DNA of 64,000 nt, taken from Armigeres subalbatus. Lineage: Eukaryota; Arthropoda; Insecta; Diptera; Culicidae. Position numbers and translations under genes: made by a program. Numbering within the stretch: position 1 is the stretch's first letter; each line of letters starts with the position of its first letter. The stretch is taken from the NCBI RefSeq assembly GCF_024139115.2, contig NC_085140.1:28445806-28509805 (forward strand), given 5' to 3'. This document shows positions 33,012 to 43,849 of this stretch, in pieces. Below the pieces are notes generated by a model, which worked only from the letters and a program-made list of their open reading frames with translations, made no database searches and had not been told where the DNA came from.

Positions 33012-33338
33012 TGAATCAGAACAGCTTTGCATGCCAGTTTGCAACTTCTTTTAAGTTTTAGAAGTTATGGGTATGTCCCAAACGTCGCGTCGGGAAGATC
33101 GTTGGACTGAAGCGGTATGATGAATTGAAGTGACTTATGAGTATTATGTGATAGCTGATACAGTACAACCACTACAACACTATGGTAGCATGGATCGAAT
33201 CCCGTAGCAATCATACAATTTAGTTATTGCTCACTTAAAAAAAAATTTTGAAAATAAATGAGGTGTAGACATCATGAAACGAAAAAGAATTTCGTCAAGT
33301 TGACCCGATTTTCGTATGGCTTCTTTTCAAAACAAAAC

Positions 33339-33531
33339 AGGGGGAAAGACGGCTTTGGCAGGTTTTGTTCTATTATTGGCAGGAGTTTTTTGTCTACCAA
33401 ATTTTATGAAATTTGGCCACAATATTCTTTGATATGCAATGAATGTTTAGGCCAAATTTGAGCCTAGTCAGTCATAAAAAACCCCCCTGCCAATAATAGA
33501 ACAAAACCTGCCAAAGCCGTCATTCCCCCTA
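33339..33531. mobile_element. Palindromic MITE, copy 1 (GACGGCTTTGGCAGG)
   Basis: About 193 bp that is nearly one long hairpin. The left arm GACGGCTTTGGCAGGTTTTG continues through TTCTATTATTGGCAGG and is matched by CCTGCCAATAATAGAACAAA at the right, with further pairing inside (AAATTTGGCC and GGCCAAATTT). The ends are AGGGGGAAA and TTCCCCCTA. A second copy lies inverted at 43490-43684. Confidence 0.88.
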
Positions 33532-33789
33532 CGATTTTCCTTCGACTCGAAAATCGTCTGGTTTCGTCGCATCGAAACGAAAAGTACGAACTCTTGCTAT
33601 CAGCCTTATCGAAAATTGCTTTCTACGGGCCGCTTGAGTTTCACATAAATATCAAGTGTTCTAGTTCGACTCAAAAAAAACTGACGAATACACTTAAGAA
33701 ATCTTTATCAGAAATGACAACAACAACGAATCAACTTACCATGACGACGTGGAGGGCTATTTACCTACGAACGCGTCCTCCGAACATGA

Positions 33790-34584
33790 CCGAGAGGAAG
33801 GTCCGAGACCGAGACCGAGAATCTCATCTCCTCTGGTCTGCTGCAAATATGTGACGTGCTCAACGCCAATGGTAGACTATTATATCTGGCATTTGTATGT
33901 AACGTTAATGAAACTGAACTGATTGAAGCGCCAACCACGATGTTAAGACCAGACCGCCATCATAAACCGTTTGTTATACGTTTAGACATACAACGTACTT
34001 TGGATCGTTCTCGAAGTATCACCTCTAATCAAGAATTAGATTTCACACGTTGTGACTTTGACGCTGTAAAGTCGGAGTTTGGCTCACTCGATTGGCATCA
34101 AATCGATGGTGGAACCGATGTGAATATGGCTATCTCAACGTTCTACGGTACTGCTTATGATACAGTCAGAAGGCATGTTACTATCAGTAGATGTTCCACG
34201 CGTCGAACATTCAAGCTACCTTGGTGGAATGCAGACTTACAACACATGCGTAACGTTCTCCGCAAGGCACGACGATGGTATTTCAAAAACCGGAATTATA
34301 AGAATAGAACGTTTCTTCAACGCATCGAAGCAGAGTTTGGCGAATTTGTTAACACTACTTTCCGTAACTATACTTTTCGTGTCCAAGAGGAAGTTGAGTC
34401 GATCCCATCATCGTTTTGGCGGTTCATTAACAGTAGGAAGAACTCGCAGCAGGTTCCTTCGGAAATGTCATTTGGCGACGTTACTTCCAGCGGCACCTCT
34501 GAAGCAGCTAAACTTTTTGCCCGTTTCTTCAAATCTGTGTATAACGCCGCGTCTCCTCCAATCTCAGTTGGCGCTATAGACTCA
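33790..34584 (+). pseudogene. Jockey-like non-LTR ORF2 fragment, part 1
   Basis: The frame from about 33803 reads NLISSGLLQICDVLNANGRL, the end of an AP-type endonuclease, then the linker before RT: WWNADLQHMRNVLRKARRW, SSFWRFINSRKN and AAKLFARFFKSVYN. The endonuclease core and RT are absent. It is cut at 34585 by a Feilai SINE, and the frame resumes exactly after the SINE and one copy of its duplication. Earlier bases (33594-33790) also read in part but out of frame. A 5'- and 3'-truncated relic. Confidence 0.72.
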
Positions 34585-34594
34585 CTTCAATCGT

Positions 34595-34890
34595 TCTTCT
34601 TCTTCTTCTTATTGGTATTACATCCCCACACTGGGACAGAGCCGCCTCGCAGCTTAGTGTTCAACTAAGCACTTCCACAGTTATTATGTAACTGCGAGGT
34701 TTCTAAGCCAGATTACCATTCTTGCATTCGAATATCATGAGGCTAGCACGATGATACTTTTATGCCCAGGAAAGTCGAGACAATTTCCAATTAGAAAATT
34801 GCCTAGACCGGCACCGGGAATCGAACCCAGCCACCCTCAGCATGGTCTTGCTTTGTAGCCGCGCGTCTTACCACACGGCTAAGGAGGGCC
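34595..34890 (-). mobile_element. Feilai SINE, copy 2
   Basis: Same structure as copy 1, on the minus strand (TTC run at 34594-34612, head complement CTTAGCCGTGTGGTAAGACG near 34883-34864). The target duplication CTTCAATCGT lies at 34585-34594 and 34891-34900. It interrupts the Jockey-like frame. Confidence 0.92.
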
Positions 34891-34955
34891 CTTCAATCGT
34901 ACTACATCAATTTCCCACGCCCGATATTCTCTACTGCAGAAATAGTAAGCGCATT
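34891..34955 (+). pseudogene. Jockey-like non-LTR ORF2 fragment, part 2
   Basis: After the SINE the frame resumes as SYYINFPRPIFSTAEIVSAF, the segment that precedes the RT in these proteins. It is lost where the degenerate GAAGGCATT repeats start. Same element as 33790-34584. Confidence 0.65.
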
Positions 34956-35123
34956 TCAAGAAGGCATTGTCTCATTCTTTCAGTTTATTTCAGACAAACG
35001 AGTACTTTTAAAGAAGGGACTATCAATCCTCTATGCCTTATACCGGGCAAATGTGTTCATTTGCGGAAGGCATTATCGCTTCCTATCCCCTAATATCGGG
35101 CGCTGCTATCATCTAAAGAAGGC

Positions 35124-35128
35124 ATTAT
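35124..35128. repeat. LTR element target-site duplication, left (ATTAT)
   Basis: Matches 36750-36754 exactly. Five bp is typical for LTR retrotransposons. Confidence 0.85.
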
Positions 35129-35304
35129 TGTGGGGTTTGAGTAAGTTACCATCAGCGTGTGATTATACATTACCACCTCAGCGTGTCAATCGGTGAGTAG
35201 CAAGCCATGACTCGGCCTTTTCTCATACGATCTTGGTGGCGTGCACACGCACCAATGGAGAGCTGCCGTCATCGCATTTCGCAGCAGCCATTTGGAGCCA
35301 CACA
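35129..35304 (+). repeat. 5' LTR (176 bp) of the TRIM-like element
   Basis: Starts TGTGGGGTTTGAGTAA and ends GAGCCACACA (TG...CA). It is matched along its length by 36574-36749, with scattered substitutions. Confidence 0.88.
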
Positions 35305-35307
35305 TTT

Positions 35308-35325
35308 TGGCGATCCTGCCAGGTT
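35308..35325 (+). promoter_or_regulatory. Primer-binding site, tRNA-Arg type
   Basis: TGGCGATCCTGCCAGG begins three bases after the 5' LTR. It is complementary to CCTGGCAGGATCGCCA, the 3' end of insect tRNA-Arg(ACG) with its CCA as I recall it. The starting TGG is the standard mark of a reverse-transcription primer site. Confidence 0.75.
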
Positions 35326-35431
35326 GTTTTTTTTGTATCCTAACGCTGATTTCAAAAGGTGAGTTGAATTCAAGTAGTTAATATGCGAAAAGATACAGTA
35401 TTTAATTTTAAATACGGAAAGGAATCACAAG

Positions 35432-35930
35432 CATTTCAACAAAGCGCGTCTGGGAGGCCGCTGGAAAATGGATTGTGGTTTGGAAAATCACAAAGCGCGT
35501 CTGGGAGACCGCTGGAAAATGGATTGTGGTTTGGAAAATCACAAAGCGCGTCGGGATGACCGCTGGAAAATGGATTGTGGTTTGAAAAATCACAAAGCGC
35601 GTCGGGATGACCGCTGGAAAATGGATTGTGGTTTGGAAAATCACAAAGCGCGTCTGGGAGACCGCTGGAAAATGGATTGTGGTTTGGAAAATCACAAAGC
35701 GCGTCGGGATGACCGCTGGAAAATGGATTGTGGTTTGGAAAATCACAAAGCGTGTCGGGATGATCGCTGGAAAATGGATTGTAATTTGAAAAATCACAAA
35801 GCGTGTTAGAGAGACCGCTGGAAAATGGATTGTGGTTTGGAAAATCACTAAGCACGTCTGGGAGACCGCTGGAAAATGGATTGTGGCTTGGAAAACCGTA
35901 AAGCGCGCCTGAGAGACTGCCGAAAAAAGG
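35432..35930 (+). repeat. 51-bp tandem array inside the LTR element
   Basis: Nearly ten units of AAAGCGCGTCTGGGAGACCG + CTGGAAAATGGATTGTGG + TTTGGAAAATCAC (51 bp). The length is a multiple of three and there is no stop in several frames, so both strands show open frames (a 17-residue unit MDCGLENHKARLGDRWK on plus). Units differ by CTGGGA/CGGGAT and a few substitutions. Nothing suggests translation. Confidence 0.95.
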
Positions 35931-36557
35931 GTTGACAATCTAGAAAATCCCAGGGATAATCTGGGAAGTAGAAATTTTGGTTAACATAAATTTATACAAT
36001 TGACAGTGTACATAAGACCACAAGTTTAACTTATTGGATAGCGAAATAGATTACATATCTTGAAGTTTATTTTGGGATTTACTGACTTAGTAGTCATAGC
36101 AGAATTGCCCGGTGAATCCGATATCCGAAATTCACGAAGTTAAAAAAAAACTTTGCATTTGTTTGGAGTTGTTGGGTAATAGTACTAGTTACCAAAAATC
36201 TAAAATCGCTAACTTTTTTGAATAAATATCATTTTCTAGGCGGTTGTTCGGAAGTTTAATATCGACATGTTGGAGGTCAGCTTGCTGGTGTTACTATACA
36301 CGAGGGAGATAGTTCGACTAATTGGACAGAATAAGTTATTTAGATTATTGCTGCGATCTATAACGTTTTTTGAGAGATCAGTATCATAACAACCAGATAC
36401 CAACGTTGTTCTGCAATTTAAAATCGTGGTTAAGTCAAGTTTATTTTGGAGTTCAGTTGTCAAATGAAACATATTTAACGTTCAACTTCGTCTTACGAAA
36501 ATGACTTTGAAAAAAACACTCGTCCTATGCTAAAAGGTTTTTTTGCTCCTTTTTTGT

Positions 36558-36573
36558 GAGAGAAGAAGGGGAA
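36558..36573 (+). promoter_or_regulatory. Polypurine tract of the TRIM-like element
   Basis: GAGAGAAGAAGGGGAA, sixteen purines directly before the 3' LTR at 36574. Confidence 0.85.
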
Positions 36574-36749
36574 TGTGGGGTTTGAGTAAATTAACATCAG
36601 CGTGTGATTATACATTACCACCTTAGCGTGTCAAACGGTGAGTAGCAAGCCATGACTCGGCCTCTTCTCATTCGATCTCGGTGGCGTGCACACGCACCGA
36701 CGGAGAGCAGCTGTCATCGCATTTCGCAGCAGCCATTTTGAGCCATACA
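36574..36749 (+). repeat. 3' LTR (176 bp) of the TRIM-like element
   Basis: TGTGGGGTTTGAGTAA...AGCCATACA, same length as the 5' LTR. Followed by ATTAT at 36750-36754. Confidence 0.88.
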
Positions 36750-36855
36750 ATTATCCCTTCCTTTCGTCTTATACCGGGCAGGCGCGTTCATTTTAAGGAG
36801 ACATTATTTTTTCCCTATGCTGTAAACCGGGCAGAAGCATCGAATCGGAAATCCT

Positions 36856-38712
36856 ATGCCTTTGCTCACATGGTTAACTGGATACCCTTCGCTTTGTGCC
36901 GCACTCAAAAAAAAGATAAGCTTTCGGGGAAGTGTTACATTCGGGGAATTGGTTTGCGGGGAATTGTGATACAATCATTATGCTTTAGCGTGAGGGATCC
37001 AAATCCATACAGCACCGAAATCCGTCCACCTCATAAGATATCAATAAATTTAAGGGGTTTGAGGAAAATTAACTTATAAATAATCAATCTCATCCTTGCC
37101 ATATACTTGACAGTAAGCTTTTTAGCCATTTAAAAGACAAGTATGCTTTGAAATCAAAACAAAATAAATCAACGCGAACAACTTGTTTAAAGACATCCTA
37201 ACGTGAAAATTTATTACAAATGTTCAGCTTCTGATTTTTAAGAATTTAACGGTAAATCGCATATGGGCAATTATATTACTCAACTCTCCAGGGAAAAAAG
37301 AGGAATGATAATATAATAAATTAATAATCATTTGTCATAAACTCAAGAATTTTGTAGAACAACGACTTTTGGGGAAAACAAAATTTTAATGCACTTAAAA
37401 GCTTGAAAATCACTTTAACATGGACACAACGTGAACGAAACGAACGGCAATGTTCACAGGACTTGTAGAGCACACCAAAAGCTTCCATATAGAGGTTGTT
37501 GCGATAGTTTTCGACGTTTATATCTCTTGTTAGATTTTTTCCAAAATTGAAAATAACCCAAAAACACTAAATCGACTTGCGGCACCTCGAAATTTTATCC
37601 GAATTAGCTGAAAATTTGACAGGAGACTTATTTTAGCATAAGAATTGTGATGCTGGGCTGACCGATTGAATTTTTGATACTTTTTGAAAACATGAAGAGG
37701 TCTAATACACACTCACTTGATTTTTCACTTGATCTTTTCCCGTTGTTTCTTTGATTTTATCACTCCTAAAACATATTCACTAACTGAGTTTCACATTTTT
37801 CTTCAACCTTGACTACCAATTTATTCACTTCACCCTCAAAAACTGTTAAAAACTGCTTTCCAAAAATCGAAGTGAGAGACAAATTTGACAACCGTATTGT
37901 GAATGCAATAAAATGCGGAAGACTCAAATTCACTAGCGCAATAAGTGAAATGGTGAGTACAAAATCTACGCGATGCAACTTCATTCAATCCGAACAATAC
38001 AACGTATACGCCAGCCAACACGCAAACAAAGATGTGCATACACAAGTAAATAATCATCTCTTCGCAGTTGCCAGATTTTGTTATTGGAAAAAATCATTGC
38101 TGTTTGTCGGATTAAACAATAAATCCAAAAATAAATATCTAAACATGTTACGTAAGCTTCTATTACATTCCAAGTGGTGTATAAAAAAAATAAAACCGAT
38201 AAATACCCATATATTTGATACACCATGAACATGTCTTATGATATAAAATAAACAATTCGTCAAGTCTGGCAACATTATGCATCATCTGGCATATTTTTAC
38301 CACCCCATTTCCACCCACCCCAGTTGTAAACAACATTTTATTTATCGCTGCTGCACTTTCCGTACCAATTGCATCACTATTACAAACAAGTGATACAGTT
38401 ATTAATTTTCAAAACATTGTGATGGAGTCTTGAGTCTTAATACAGTTTTTACCGTGGAATATAATTTGAAGGGATCACTTCTTAAAATGCATAGTGAGCT
38501 ATTAATTATAACAGTGATAGTTTAGTCAATCGGATTGCATTCATTTAAATATTTATGCAGAGAAAAGCTGTACGGATTTTGATCTTTTGATTCAAAATCA
38601 GTCTACGGTGGACGGATTTGGAATCAGAAAGTGTAAATTTTGTCATGAACACTTAAAATATAGAGGCCATCATGCACCAATAACAACTACGAACATTCTA
38701 TTTGCATTCGAT
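36856..38712. other. Unassigned intronic sequence
   Basis: AT-rich. No exon, terminal repeats or tandem array was supported. A phrase near 36940-36975 (ATTCGGGGAATTGG, TTGCGGGGAATTG) is an imperfect tandem of about 20 bp. Confidence 0.4.
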
Positions 38713-38724
38713 GCGTATTTTCTA

Positions 38725-39027
38725 TTTCTGGGGCTCTCCTTAGCCGTGCGGTAAGATGCGCGGCTACAAAGCAAGACCATGCTGAGGGTGGCTGGGTTCG
38801 ATTCCCGGTGTCGGTCTAGACAATTTTCGGATTGGAAATTGTCTCGACTACCCTGGGCATAAAAGTATCATCGTGTTAGCCTCATGATATACGAATGCAG
38901 AAATGGTATCCTGGCTTAGAAACCTCGCAGTTAATAACTGTGGAACTGCTTAATGAACACTAAGCTGCGAGGCGGCAATGTCCCAGTGTGGGGATGTAAT
39001 GCCAATGAAGAAGAAGAAGAAGAAGAA
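38725..39027 (+). mobile_element. Feilai SINE, copy 3
   Basis: Plus strand. Head CTCTCCTTAGCCGTGCGGTA, B-box GGTTCGATTCCCG, body CTGCGAGGCGGCAATGTCCC, tail (GAA)n. The target duplication GCGTATTTTCTA lies at 38713-38724 and 39028-39039. Confidence 0.93.
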
Positions 39028-39211
39028 GCGTATTTTCTAGAGACCTCAATATAACCTCAAGGGCTTTCGTATTTTGATGCCCCATGGTATTGCAAAACGA
39101 TTCGGTCGGTCATATCGTATATTCAACCTTTGGTTCCAATCTGCCATGAAAATTCAAAATTTTAATTCAGTTCCTCCGTATCAAAGATAGTAAAGTAGTT
39201 AATATATAATA

Positions 39212-39465
39212 CTAGCAGACCCGACGAACCTTGTTTCGCCCAAAATTGATGTATTCTCTGATTATTTCTCGATCGATTTAGAAATTAATGTTTCATTTGT
39301 ATGGGAGCCCCCTTTTTCAAAGGGGGGAGGAATCTCAAACCATCTTAAGAACCTTCCCCGGCCCCAAAAACCTCTCCATATAAATTTTCACGCCGATCGG
39401 TACAGTAGTTTCTGAGTCTATAAGGTTCAGACAGACAGAAATTCATTTTTATGTATAAATATTTG
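39212..39465 (-). mobile_element. Non-autonomous Helitron-like element
   Basis: On the minus strand it starts TCAAATATTTATACATAAAA followed by ATGAATTTCTGTCTGTCTG, and ends GGTTCGTCGGGTCTGCTAG, then T. This start and CTAG end are those of a widespread insect non-autonomous Helitron-like family. No inverted termini. Confidence 0.55.
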
Positions 39466-40164
39466 ACCGTATTCAACATTGTTGTCCATGATGACACATC
39501 ACGAACGATTCTTTTTCTCTTTTGACGTAGAATTGCGTCTTTCGGTAAGATAGGGGGGTCATTCCAAAATTTCAAATTTGGGGCCGTCACGAAAAGTGGG
39601 CAGGAAGTAAAAGCCAACAACTCAGTCATTTTTCAACGGATTCTGAAGATTTTAGTATGAATCGATCAGTAAACTCTCTGAAATTGCATACAACTATTGT
39701 AAACAATTGATTCAATGCATTTCACTATTGAAAAATTCAATTTCATAATTTTTCAGTAAATTTCCTACAATTCGGCTATTACCCATCCGACATGAATATG
39801 CACAAATTGTTGATGATTGAATTTCGAATTCACTATCGCATTATACGTAATTCTACGTTCAATGTGCGGTCGTGTCTTTGATACAACCTTCTACTTTTGT
39901 TCTTCATGAAAGTTAGAAAACTATAAGGCCAGTAAATGGTTGGGGTACTGCCAAAACCAAGTGGCTTTTCGATCGAATTCTGGTATTTTGTTCGTACAAG
40001 GAAAACGGAAATCATTTCGATGGATGTCCGATACGATTTGCGATCAATTAAATCTGCTAAACAAAGGCTTGAGCAGAAAAATGGATAATACCAAATATCA
40101 GTGAGCAGGGTTTGAATCGAAAGGAGAATGCGAAAATCTCTCACTTATCATGTCTGTATACCTT
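39466..40164. other. No gene recognised
   Basis: AT-rich unassigned sequence. Confidence 0.4.
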
Positions 40165-40330
40165 CTAGGTAGCATACCGTGAGAGACGTTTTTCGGTAGC
40201 TGTTACGATAATGAACTGATTTGGGGGGCTACAACCGATGATAAATGTCTTTCAATAAGCCCCAATTGCGGGGGGCACCGGTTCTGATGATGCATTTCAA
40301 CTTGTTTTACACAGCTGTTCGAAAAAAATA
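40165..40330. repeat. Second copy of the 12.3-kb MITE interior
   Basis: TACCGTGAGAGACG, AATGAACTGATTTGG, CCGGTTCTGATGATGCATTT and CAACTTGTT appear in the same order as in the reverse complement of 12310-12480. Roughly 70 percent alike by eye. Termini not found. Confidence 0.55.
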
Positions 40331-41604
40331 TGGTCCCCAACATGAAATGGGCGAGAACAAAGCGTTTTATCAAACCCTTGCCTCTTATCAGTTTGTTAGG
40401 GGGAATCCTGTAATTTACGTAGACAAAGACGGAAAGGGTGCATTATTTTCTAAATTGCTTAACATGGATAAATATAGTGTATTCAGAGAGAAGTTTAAAA
40501 ATTGAGATAAAATTTATTAGGATTTATGCAAACCCTGTCAGTGAGAAAGAAATAAAGCTCGTCCATGCAGTGTCCTATAACGTTAGATTGTGAAGGGTGT
40601 CCACGATAAATTCTAAAACATAAAAGCACAGTAACTTTTTTGTTCCGAATTTGAACCTAGAAATATTTTGCTTACAACAGCTATAGGGTACATTTCTTGC
40701 ATTCTGTAGATTACTTCTGAAAGGTGAAATACTTTCAGATATGTACTCGAAAGAACAAAAAGCTCGTACAAAAACAATACACCAAATTGGAGTCCTGCGC
40801 AGCACTTCTGTTCTGAAAACTATCACTAAACTGAGAACTATCACTAAAATACGCATAGCATTTTTAACACCCCATAGGAAATCAGATTCTCCGCCCAATA
40901 TATCTTGTTGAAAGCAAATCGGTCAAGAATAACTGCCCGTAAAATCAGTAACATTTTGAAGCAACTTTAGCACATAAAAAATCCTATTTTGGCCATAACT
41001 TCTGAGCCCAAAATTTGACAAAATCTATGTCCAATAGTGTCTAAAAAATTAGGGAAATTTTTGCGCAAATTTGAGCACAAGAAGTAAAACTAATCTGATT
41101 AGTATAAATCACTATAGATCTCCGGGCCTACTCTAAACAAATGTTTTTGGAACAAAAATATCCTATTTATGTAAATTTAATGTACTAGAAAGTTACATTT
41201 CTGGGTAATGAATGACAAAACCTACGTAAGCAGTTTGCCGGATTAATTAAAAATTCCGCAGCCCAATTGGAAGATCGTCGATTGATATCTGCGATGTTGA
41301 ATTGCACACAAAGAACAGATGTAACGAAAAAACGGTCCGTGTTAACTCATTGATAAAGGTACAATATATGTAACCGAAACGTCGGATAAAATACCCATTT
41401 TTTACCATATGAAAGTCAATCGTTACAATCACAGTCGATCTTTCCTACACAGTATTAATTTTTCTGTAAATTTACGTTTATTTTCATGCAAAATAAACGC
41501 AAAAATGTATCAGATATTAAGTTTACACGGATTAAAAATGTAGTCATGTGAAATTACATGACATGTACATAATTTCAATTGAATCTTCACGCAAAAGAAT
41601 CTTG
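40331..41604. other. No gene recognised
   Basis: AT-rich intronic sequence. A frame at 40245-40505 partly overlaps the repeat above and has no recognised motif. Confidence 0.4.
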
Positions 41605-42130
41605 CAATATTGAAACAACTATTCCGATTGTTGCATCAAACAACACGGATATTGTTGTTTCAATCTTCAATGTTGTTGTTTCAGCATGTTCACATGCTTT
41701 ATTCAATTGAACATTATTGTTGTTTTAATCTTGCATCGCATGATTGAAACAATAATAATATCGTTCTTTTGACAATCATGTCATGATTTTGAAAAACTGT
41801 ATCAACATAAATCACCCTGTCTACTAGAAGTCAGCACAGTGCAGAAGTGAAGTGAACGGCTCTCACTCCCCATGTAACTTGTTCGATTCTGCTTCTGTCA
41901 CTTTTTCCTCTTTTGTTGTTGTCATTATATTGTCGATAAAGTAGTTTCCCAGCATTTTCGAATGAATAAACAACAATACATATTGTTGTTTCCTGATGTA
42001 TTATTTGACAGTGATAGCTGGAAAGCCTGGTTGAAACAAATATTTTCGAGAATTGAATCAACTATCGCGTATGGTTGATTCAATCCTATTTGAGGCTGTA
42101 TCAACAATAAATATTGTTGTTCATGAATCA
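41605..42130. repeat. Region rich in ATTGTTGTTTCA words
   Basis: ATTGTTGTTTCA and TTGAAACAA variants occur about a dozen times in both orientations (for example near 41618, 41652, 41676, 41725, 41985 and 42110). This gives several short hairpins. It may be an old MITE cluster. No clear ends. Confidence 0.45.
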
Positions 42131-42408
42131 TAGCAGTAATGATTCCATATAAATAAACGAAGAACTGAAAGTTTAAATTTAGGCTGTTATGCAGTTTCAT
42201 GTATGGTCTGGAATATTAATAAGCGATATGAATGTATAGTCTAATGTTTGATCTTCCTTAAACGAAAATTTTCTTCGGAATAGTTTATTGTTTTAACCAA
42301 TTAGTTTGAAAGGAATCGTATTAGTTAATAAAATAGTTTTGAATCGAGTTCTATAAATGTATTTATTATTTATTCATACAATTACACGATACATTTATTA
42401 ATAAGTAT

Positions 42409-42483
42409 AAGGGGTGGCGCAGTTGGCCACACGTTCGCCTATTAAGCGAATAGTCATGGGTTCCATTCCCAGCCCCTCCACCA
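42409..42483 (+). mobile_element. tRNA-like SINE head ending in CCA
   Basis: The sequence has a D-arm-like GGCGCAGTTGGCC, an anticodon stem TTCGC/GCGAA with loop CTATTAA, and a T arm TGGG-TTCCATT-CCCA. The acceptor end CCCCTCC is followed by ACCA. The B box has one change (GTTCCATTCC). It is probably the head of a tRNA-derived SINE whose body runs to about 42680. Confidence 0.5.
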
Positions 42484-42772
42484 AATCCTCGTTAGTCGCC
42501 GGATCCGTAGCCCATAAAGTGGTATTTTGAGGAACGCGCCTCTCCGACACAGCTGTTTGATGACGACTGACAAAACTGTTCTTCTCGACAGCACTCCTCA
42601 AACGTACTTCGATTAATGGCAACAGAACAAAGCAACGATTACTGGATTCACTACATGGACAAATGAACACAATGGATTCACGATGATATGGACGGACAAC
42701 GACAACGATAACGAATTATGGACATCTGAAAAAAGATTCTGTGTGGATTCTGTACAGCAGAGTACCACAATA

Positions 42773-43463
42773 TAGGGTGGGTGTACCAATTGTCGCCATA
42801 CATAAGAACAACTATTTTTAAAAAAAATAAGTAAAAGGCATGTGGGTGAACTTTATATATCAAGGGAAAGGTTTTACTTCCTGCTCCTTAGAGCAGCTAT
42901 GAAAACCACAATAAAATTTGTTATTATCCTCATAATTAATTACCGCCATCAGGGGTGACAATGGGTCTGGGGGTGAGAATGGGTCATCGCTCTCACCGTC
43001 AGCCTGGAGGTCGTAGAGCAAAATCGTTCAAAAAGGTCTCTTACATTTTAGTCTTCTTGCCCTCAGATACATTCAATCCATTCTACAAGCATTCTAAGTA
43101 GTTGAAACAGTGACCCATTCTCACCCCCATTTGACCCATTGTCATCCCCGACGACGGTAATCCATAATAGGAACGCATGCACCAGTTGTGGCACTATTCT
43201 TAATTTTGGTTCCTTATTTGGGAAATCCTATTGTTTTCTTATGGGATTGGCCAAATTGGGACCACTAGTGCGACAACTGGTGCAAAGGACGTCAAAAATT
43301 GAGCAAAATCAATTTTTACAATTATGCTTTGCTTGTTTTATCGTATCATATGAATATGCTTTATCGATATGAACTTGGTTTGCGGTGATTTGATTGGCCA
43401 TTTGGCATATAAAGTACTAGTGCGACAACTGGTGCAATAGCCACAACTGGTACATCTAGCCTA
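42773..43463. mobile_element. MITE with TAGG.T.G.TGTACCA termini
   Basis: The left TAGGGTGGGTGTACCAATTG and the right, inward, TAGGCTAGATGTACCAGTTG match as inverted repeats. Inner words GCGACAACTGGTGCA and GCACCAGTTGTGGC recur near 43165-43190, 43270-43285 and 43410-43435. It contains a second MITE at about 42951-43150. Confidence 0.65.
42951..43150. mobile_element. Nested MITE with GGGGTGACAATGGGTC termini
   Basis: The left arm AGGGGTGACAATGGGTCTGG followed by GGGTGAGAATGGGTCA is matched at the right by TGACCCATTCTCACCCCCAT and TGACCCATTGTCATCCCC. About 200 bp, with a strong terminal hairpin, inserted in the 42773-43463 element. Confidence 0.75.
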
Positions 43464-43489
43464 CATATAAAAAAGTAATTATAAAAATC

Positions 43490-43684
43490 TAGGGGTAATG
43501 ACGGCTTTGGCAGGTTTTGTTCTATTATTGGCAGGGGGGTTTTTTATGACTGATTATGCTCAAATTTGGCCCAAACATTCTTTGCATATCGAAGAATATT
43601 GTGGCCAAATTTCATAAAAATCGGTCGACAAAAACCCCCCTGCCAATAATAGAACAAAACCTGCCAAAGCCGTCTGTTCCCCTA
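43490..43684. mobile_element. Palindromic MITE, copy 2 (GACGGCTTTGGCAGG)
   Basis: TAGGGGTAATGACGGCTTTG...AAAGCCGTCTGTTCCCCTA, 195 bp, nearly a complete hairpin. Its interior is the reverse complement of copy 1 at 33339-33531, at high identity. Confidence 0.9.
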
Positions 43685-43849
43685 CTTAATTTTCAATCAA
43701 ATTCTCGATTCAATCAATTTATTATTACATAATTTTTAATTAACAGGCCATGCAAATTTAATTATATTTCGCTATGTATAGTTGAGTTTTTTTGGAATAA
43801 AACCTCATTTCTTGAAATTTAACAAAATTTGTTTGGATGATTGGACATT

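Larger units (their letters stand above)
35129..36749 (+). mobile_element. Non-autonomous (TRIM-like) LTR retrotransposon, 1,621 bp
   Basis: Two 176-bp LTRs (35129-35304 and 36574-36749), a primer-binding site and a polypurine tract, bounded by 5-bp duplications. The internal 1,269 bp have no gag or pol, but include a 51-bp tandem array (35432-35930). It must have been moved by another element's proteins. The LTRs are about 90 percent alike by eye, so the copy is not very recent. The orientation is plus, from the order of primer site and polypurine tract. Confidence 0.88.
34955..36855 (+). repeat. Degenerate ~52-bp minisatellite split by an LTR element
   Basis: Units begin AAGAAGGCATTAT (or a variant), followed by a CCTATGCCTTATACCGGGC-type phrase. 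They occur near 34955, 35010, 35067 and 35116, stop at 35128, and resume after the LTR element at 36750-36855 with TTATACCGGGCAGGCG and TGTAAACCGGGCAG. The LTR element's target site lies within a unit. Confidence 0.6.

Noticed and set aside
35408..35938. Open frames on both strands over the 51-bp array
   Set aside because: The unit length is a multiple of three and stop-free, so several frames stay open. The array is inside a non-coding LTR element.
40245..40505. 86-codon plus-strand frame
   Set aside because: Its first third overlaps a dispersed repeat also found at 12.3 kb. No domain seen.
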